Positions 12,437 through 15,274 of a DNA stretch of 15,274 bases are shown in pieces. Every line of letters starts with the position of its first letter. The first letter of the stretch is position 1. The notes under the pieces are model-generated. The model did no database searches and had not been told where the DNA came from. It saw only the letters and a list, made by a program, of their open reading frames with translations. The stretch is from an uncultured Porphyromonadaceae bacterium (GTDB lineage Bacteria > Bacteroidota > Bacteroidia > Bacteroidales > Muribaculaceae), in the NCBI GenBank assembly GCA_900540205.1, contig UQER01000043.1, positions 1-15,274 on the forward strand, given 5' to 3'. A program made the translations under genes and the position numbers.

Positions 12437-13000
12437 TCAGGATTTGCGGACGGCGGGATTCATGTCCTCCGGGGTGGTTTCCTCTGGATGGGTGTACCAG
12501 CGGGAGTAGAAAAGGTAGTTGTGGGCTATCTTTTCGTTCAGTTCCTTTGATTTTTCCGGTTCCATCATCTTGATGAATTTGGCCGGACATCCGCCCCACA
12601 GCTCGTGTGGCCCGATTTTGGTGCGTGAGAGCACCACCGAGCCTGCCGCCACCAGTGCGCCTTCGCCCACTTCGGCATCGTCCATTACGATTGAACCCAT
12701 GCCGATGAGTGCGTAATCATGGATTTTTGCGCCGTGGATTGTCACATTGTGACCGATGGAGACGTCGTTGCCTATCTCGATGGTGGATTTACGGTAGAGC
12801 GTGTGAAGCACCGAGCCGTCCTGTATGTTCACGCGGTTGCCGATGCGGATGGAGTTCACGTCGCCCCGGAGCACGGTGTTGAACCATACGCTGCATTCGT
12901 CGCCCATGGTGACATCGCCAACAACGGTGGCATTCTCGGCCAGAAAACAGTCGCGGCCTATCACGGGGTCGTAGCCCCTTACCGGAATGATGAGTGCCAT
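12437..13000 (-). CDS. Gamma-carbonic-anhydrase-family left-handed beta-helix protein
   Basis: 187 residues, a left-handed parallel beta-helix (hexapeptide repeat) protein of the gamma-CA/YrdA/PaaY group, expected to be a cytoplasmic trimer with zinc between subunits. Hexapeptide turns run from about 12 to 140. The three zinc histidines fit: His66 in DGSVLHT, and His84 and His89 in SIGHNVTIHG, with the 5-residue spacing seen in Cam. Arg45 and Asp47 (VLRGD) and Gln60-Asp61 (NIQDG) are the usual conserved polar residues. The acidic loop of archaeal Cam is absent, as in CamH-type members. A C-terminal helix (150-170) follows. Carbonic anhydrase activity is plausible, but many homologues have none shown. 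It lies 28 bases downstream of the aminopeptidase gene on the same strand, so they are probably co-transcribed. Confidence 0.9.
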   Translation of the reverse strand: MALIIPVRGYDPVIGRDCFLAENATVVGDVTMGDECSVWFNTVLRGDVNSIRIGNRVNIQDGSVLHTLYRKSTIEIGNDVSIGHNVTIHGAKIHDYALIGMGSIVMDDAEVGEGALVAAGSVVLSRTKIGPHELWGGCPAKFIKMMEPEKSKELNEKIAHNYLFYSRWYTHPEETTPEDMNPAVRKS

Positions 13001-13028
13001 ATGTCAGGTTTTACAGAGGGGTTGGTGA

Positions 13029-14816
13029 TTATTCGCCGAGAGGCATGGTCTTGGCCTTCAGCCATTCGGCCTGTTCTGGGGTGAGGTAGGGGAGAAGGCG
13101 CTGGCGCACCTGGGCATGGTAGCCGTTCACCCAGTCGATTTCCTGCGGGGTCATTATGTCGAGGTCGAACAGCGAGCGGTCGAAGGGGAAGAGGGTCTCG
13201 GTCTCGAAACGGAAGAAGCGTCCGAATTCGGTGGTGAACGCCTCTGTGCACAGCACAAGGTTCTCGCAGCGGATGCCATGGCAGTCGGTGCGGTAAAGAC
13301 CGGGCTCGTTTGAGGTGAGCATGCCGGGCATAAGGGTAGCCGGCACATCGTTGAGACGGATGCTTTGCGGGCCTTCGTGCACGTTAAGGAAGAAGCCTAC
13401 GCCATGGCCTGTGCCGTGGAGATAGCTGAGACCCTCGCGCCAGAGGAACTGGCGGGCGAGTGCGTCGAGCTGGCCGCCGCGTGTGCCTTCGGGGAAGATG
13501 ACGGTTGCCAGGGCAATGTGTCCCTTCATCACCAGTGTGAAGTCATGTTTCTCCTCGTCGGTGGGCGTTCCCATGGCGATGGTACGGGTGATGTCGGTGG
13601 TTCCGGAGAAGTATTGTGCGCCGGAGTCGATCAGCAGCAGTCCGTGCGGTTCCACGGTGCTGTTGGATGCTTCGTTGGCCGTGTAGTGCACGATTGCGCC
13701 GTGGGGGCCGTAGCCGGCGATGGTCTCGAAGCTTTCGTCGAAATAGCCCGGCTGCTGCGAGCGGTAATGTGTGAGGATGTCGGCCACGTCCATTTCGGTG
13801 AGCTTTTCATGCTGTGCCATGCGGCGCTCTATCTCCATGAAGGCGCCCACGAGAGCTGCGCCGTCAAGTTCCATCGTCTTGCGGATATGGCTTATCTGGG
13901 TGGAATTTTTCACGGCCTTGAGCAAAGCCACGGGCGAAGCTCCCGTGACAGCACGTAGGCCGAGTGTGTCGGTGGTGCGCACCGAGGTGCGGGTGGCGTC
14001 GACCAGCACGCGTGCCGATGCGGGAAGGGCGGCCAGGAATCCATACACGGAATCGTAGGGCGCTGTGGCCACATTCGCTTCGGCGAGGTAGGCGGCAGCT
14101 GCTGCATCAACTTTGCTTTCTTTTATAAATAATGTGTTGCCGGCAGGGGAGAGGTAGAGGAATGATGTGGCAACGGGGTTGCAGTTTACGTCGCGCGAAC
14201 GGACGTTGAGGGTCCATGCAATCTCGTCGAGGGCGGAAATGAACACAGAGTCGGCACCCTGTTCGGCTGCGTCGGCGAGGATTTTGGCGATTTTTGCGGA
14301 AGCTGTCTCTCCGGCGAATTTCACGTCGTGGATGAGCAGCGGCGCGTCGGGGAGTTCCGGACGGTCTGACCAGATGCTGTCGGTGACGTCGAAAGAGGTG
14401 TTGAGTTTCATCCCCCTTTTCTCAAGCACGCTGCGTAGGGCGGCAGTCTCGGCGGGGTTGAACAGGGCGCCGTCGATTCCAACGGTGGTGGCGGCGGTGA
14501 GAGTGTGGGTGAGATAATGCTGGATTGACGGTGTGTCTGGCAGGCCGTCCTTCATCAGTTTTATGTCGGTTCCTTCGAGCTGCTGCGCGGCCTGGAGGAA
14601 ATAGCGGGAATCGGTCCAAAGTAGTGCATCATTCAGTGTGACTACCAGTGTGCCTGCCGATCCGGTGAATCCGCTCAGCCATCGGCGCACCTGCCAGTGG
14701 TCGGCTATATATTCACTCTGATGTGGGTCGGTTTGAGGAATGAGCACTGCTGCAATGCCGTTTTTTTTCATCTCGGCACGGAGTTGTCCGAGTCGGTTGG
14801 CAATCTGTTGTTTCAT
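13029..14816 (-). CDS. Aminopeptidase P family (M24) Xaa-Pro aminopeptidase
   Basis: 595-residue cytoplasmic metallopeptidase removing the N-terminal residue from peptides with proline second. I start at ATG 14814-14816 (MKQQIANRLGQLRAEM); the frame continues upstream to 15014, but that part is AT-rich with no family similarity. It has the long three-domain layout: creatinase-N-like domain 1 (about 1-135), a second such domain (about 155-300), the M24 pita-bread domain (about 310-530) and a short M24 C-terminal extension (about 535-595, with EIDWVNGYHAQVR). All five metal ligands are in place: Asp397 and Asp408 (LLLIDSGAQYFSGTTDITRT), His471 (LHGTGHGVGFFLNVHEGP), Glu504 (TSNEPGLY) and Glu518 (RCENLVL). 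No signal peptide. Likely first gene of a two-gene operon with the gamma-CA-like gene. Confidence 0.93.
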   Translation of the reverse strand: MKQQIANRLGQLRAEMKKNGIAAVLIPQTDPHQSEYIADHWQVRRWLSGFTGSAGTLVVTLNDALLWTDSRYFLQAAQQLEGTDIKLMKDGLPDTPSIQHYLTHTLTAATTVGIDGALFNPAETAALRSVLEKRGMKLNTSFDVTDSIWSDRPELPDAPLLIHDVKFAGETASAKIAKILADAAEQGADSVFISALDEIAWTLNVRSRDVNCNPVATSFLYLSPAGNTLFIKESKVDAAAAAYLAEANVATAPYDSVYGFLAALPASARVLVDATRTSVRTTDTLGLRAVTGASPVALLKAVKNSTQISHIRKTMELDGAALVGAFMEIERRMAQHEKLTEMDVADILTHYRSQQPGYFDESFETIAGYGPHGAIVHYTANEASNSTVEPHGLLLIDSGAQYFSGTTDITRTIAMGTPTDEEKHDFTLVMKGHIALATVIFPEGTRGGQLDALARQFLWREGLSYLHGTGHGVGFFLNVHEGPQSIRLNDVPATLMPGMLTSNEPGLYRTDCHGIRCENLVLCTEAFTTEFGRFFRFETETLFPFDRSLFDLDIMTPQEIDWVNGYHAQVRQRLLPYLTPEQAEWLKAKTMPLGE

Positions 14817-15135
14817 GTCTGTATATAGTTGTAAGTTTTCCTTTCGGGTGGAGAGAGGGAAACCGGCGTCCTCATGTGCGCGTGCGCACAGCGGACAAGA
14901 TGCAAATTTAACAAAAAAAGCGGTTTTGTTGTTGTAAGGCGCATAAAATTTGCGGTCAGGCTCGCTGGCGATGATGCAAGTGCATGGAGTTTTGGGGGGA
15001 GCGGCGGTTTGCATGGAATTGTTTTACAGCCTGGCGGCGGTGCGTTGAGGCTTGATTATGAGGGAGTGCGGCGAGATTGCTCTTCGGATAAAGAAAAATC
15101 TTGCGATTTTTAGGGAAAATTTTTTGTGGAAATGT
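14817..15135. other. Intergenic region between aminopeptidase P and the tRNA-Thr promoter
   Basis: No gene is supported here. Apart from the putative aminopeptidase -7 element at 14903-14910 it holds mixed AT-rich and G-rich sequence. Open frames crossing it lack start context, composition and family resemblance. Confidence 0.5.
14903..14910 (-). promoter_or_regulatory. Putative -7 element for the aminopeptidase P operon
   Basis: TAAATTTG on the minus strand matches TAnnTTTG, 86 bases upstream of the chosen ATG. No TTTG at the usual -33 distance. Its position inside the upstream open frame supports the shorter start at 14816. Confidence 0.5.
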
Positions 15136-15167
15136 TTGCGGGAATGAAAAATGTTACTTAACTTTGC
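15136..15167 (+). promoter_or_regulatory. Promoter of tRNA-Thr
   Basis: TTTG (15136-15139), 20-base spacer, TAACTTTG (15160-15167): exact match to the Bacteroidetes -33/-7 pattern and the same boxes and spacing as the tRNA(CAU) promoter. The mature tRNA begins 57 bases past the -7 box. Confidence 0.85.
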
Positions 15168-15223
15168 ATCCGCAAATGAGACGGTAACGCACGGCGTCCG
15201 AATCATATAGAACTTTGAAACAA

Positions 15224-15274
15224 GCCTCTTTAGCTCAGTTGGCCAGAGCACGTGATTTGTAATCTCGGGGTCGT
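15224..15274 (+). tRNA. tRNA-Thr(UGU), cut by the window edge
   Basis: First 51 bases of a tRNA: acceptor 5' strand GCCTCTT, D stem GCTC/GAGC with loop AGTTGGCCA, anticodon stem CGTGA/TCTCG and loop TTTGTAA giving anticodon TGT (Thr, ACA codons). The T arm and acceptor 3' strand lie beyond the window. More tRNAs may follow in the same transcript. Confidence 0.9.

Noticed and set aside
14817..15014. 66-residue upstream extension of aminopeptidase P
   Set aside because: Composition is unlike the gene, a -7 promoter element lies within it, and the family N terminus begins at the ATG at 14816.

Overview
The window reads as chromosomal DNA of a member of the Bacteroidales, most likely a Muribaculaceae-type gut bacterium. 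The reasons are: promoter -7 elements of the form TAnnTTTG (two with TTTG 20 bases upstream), almost no Shine-Dalgarno sequences, moderately GC-rich codon use, a Bacteroidetes-type topoisomerase IV subunit A, an outer-membrane-like DUF3316-type protein beside an S41 lipoprotein, and a gene remnant whose tail resembles the C-terminal tails of secreted Prevotella/Muribaculaceae proteins. The family placement is inference; no rRNA is present.

Layout, left to right. (1) 1-1092, minus: the N-terminal 364 codons of tryptophanyl-tRNA synthetase, running off the left edge. (2) 1209-4172, plus: a secreted two-half M16 zinc peptidase, divergent from trpS, ending in a strong terminator. (3) 4386-5384, plus: class II fructose-bisphosphate aldolase with its own promoter element and strong terminator. 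(4) 5400-5840: a 9-bp tandem repeat, a terminator, a minus-strand tRNA(CAU) with a near-ideal promoter, and a structured-looking leader for the next gene. (5) 5895-10704, plus: parC (topoisomerase IV A), a DUF3316-like exported protein and an S41 tricorn-core-like lipoprotein, tightly spaced and probably co-transcribed. (6) 10705-12436: an accessory, gene-poor interval. It holds an 838-bp mobile unit made of a single-domain Y1 (HUH) RAYT/IS200-like transposase flanked by two inverted ~98-bp composite palindromes, an orphan 3' fragment of a secreted-protein gene directly abutting that unit, a 16-bp perfect inverted repeat, and a second, unrelated REPIN-like pair of GTAG-type palindromes. (7) 12437-14816, minus: a gamma-carbonic-anhydrase-family protein downstream of an aminopeptidase P, 28 bases apart and probably one operon. 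(8) 15136-15274, plus: a near-ideal promoter and a tRNA-Thr(UGU) cut by the window edge.

Most genes are housekeeping: translation (trpS, two tRNAs), glycolysis/gluconeogenesis (fba), chromosome decatenation (parC) and peptide turnover (M16, S41, aminopeptidase P). The part most worth a second look is the RAYT unit and the REPIN-like repeat next to it, which together look like a REP/RAYT system in a Bacteroidales host. The possible three-way-junction leader of parC comes next.
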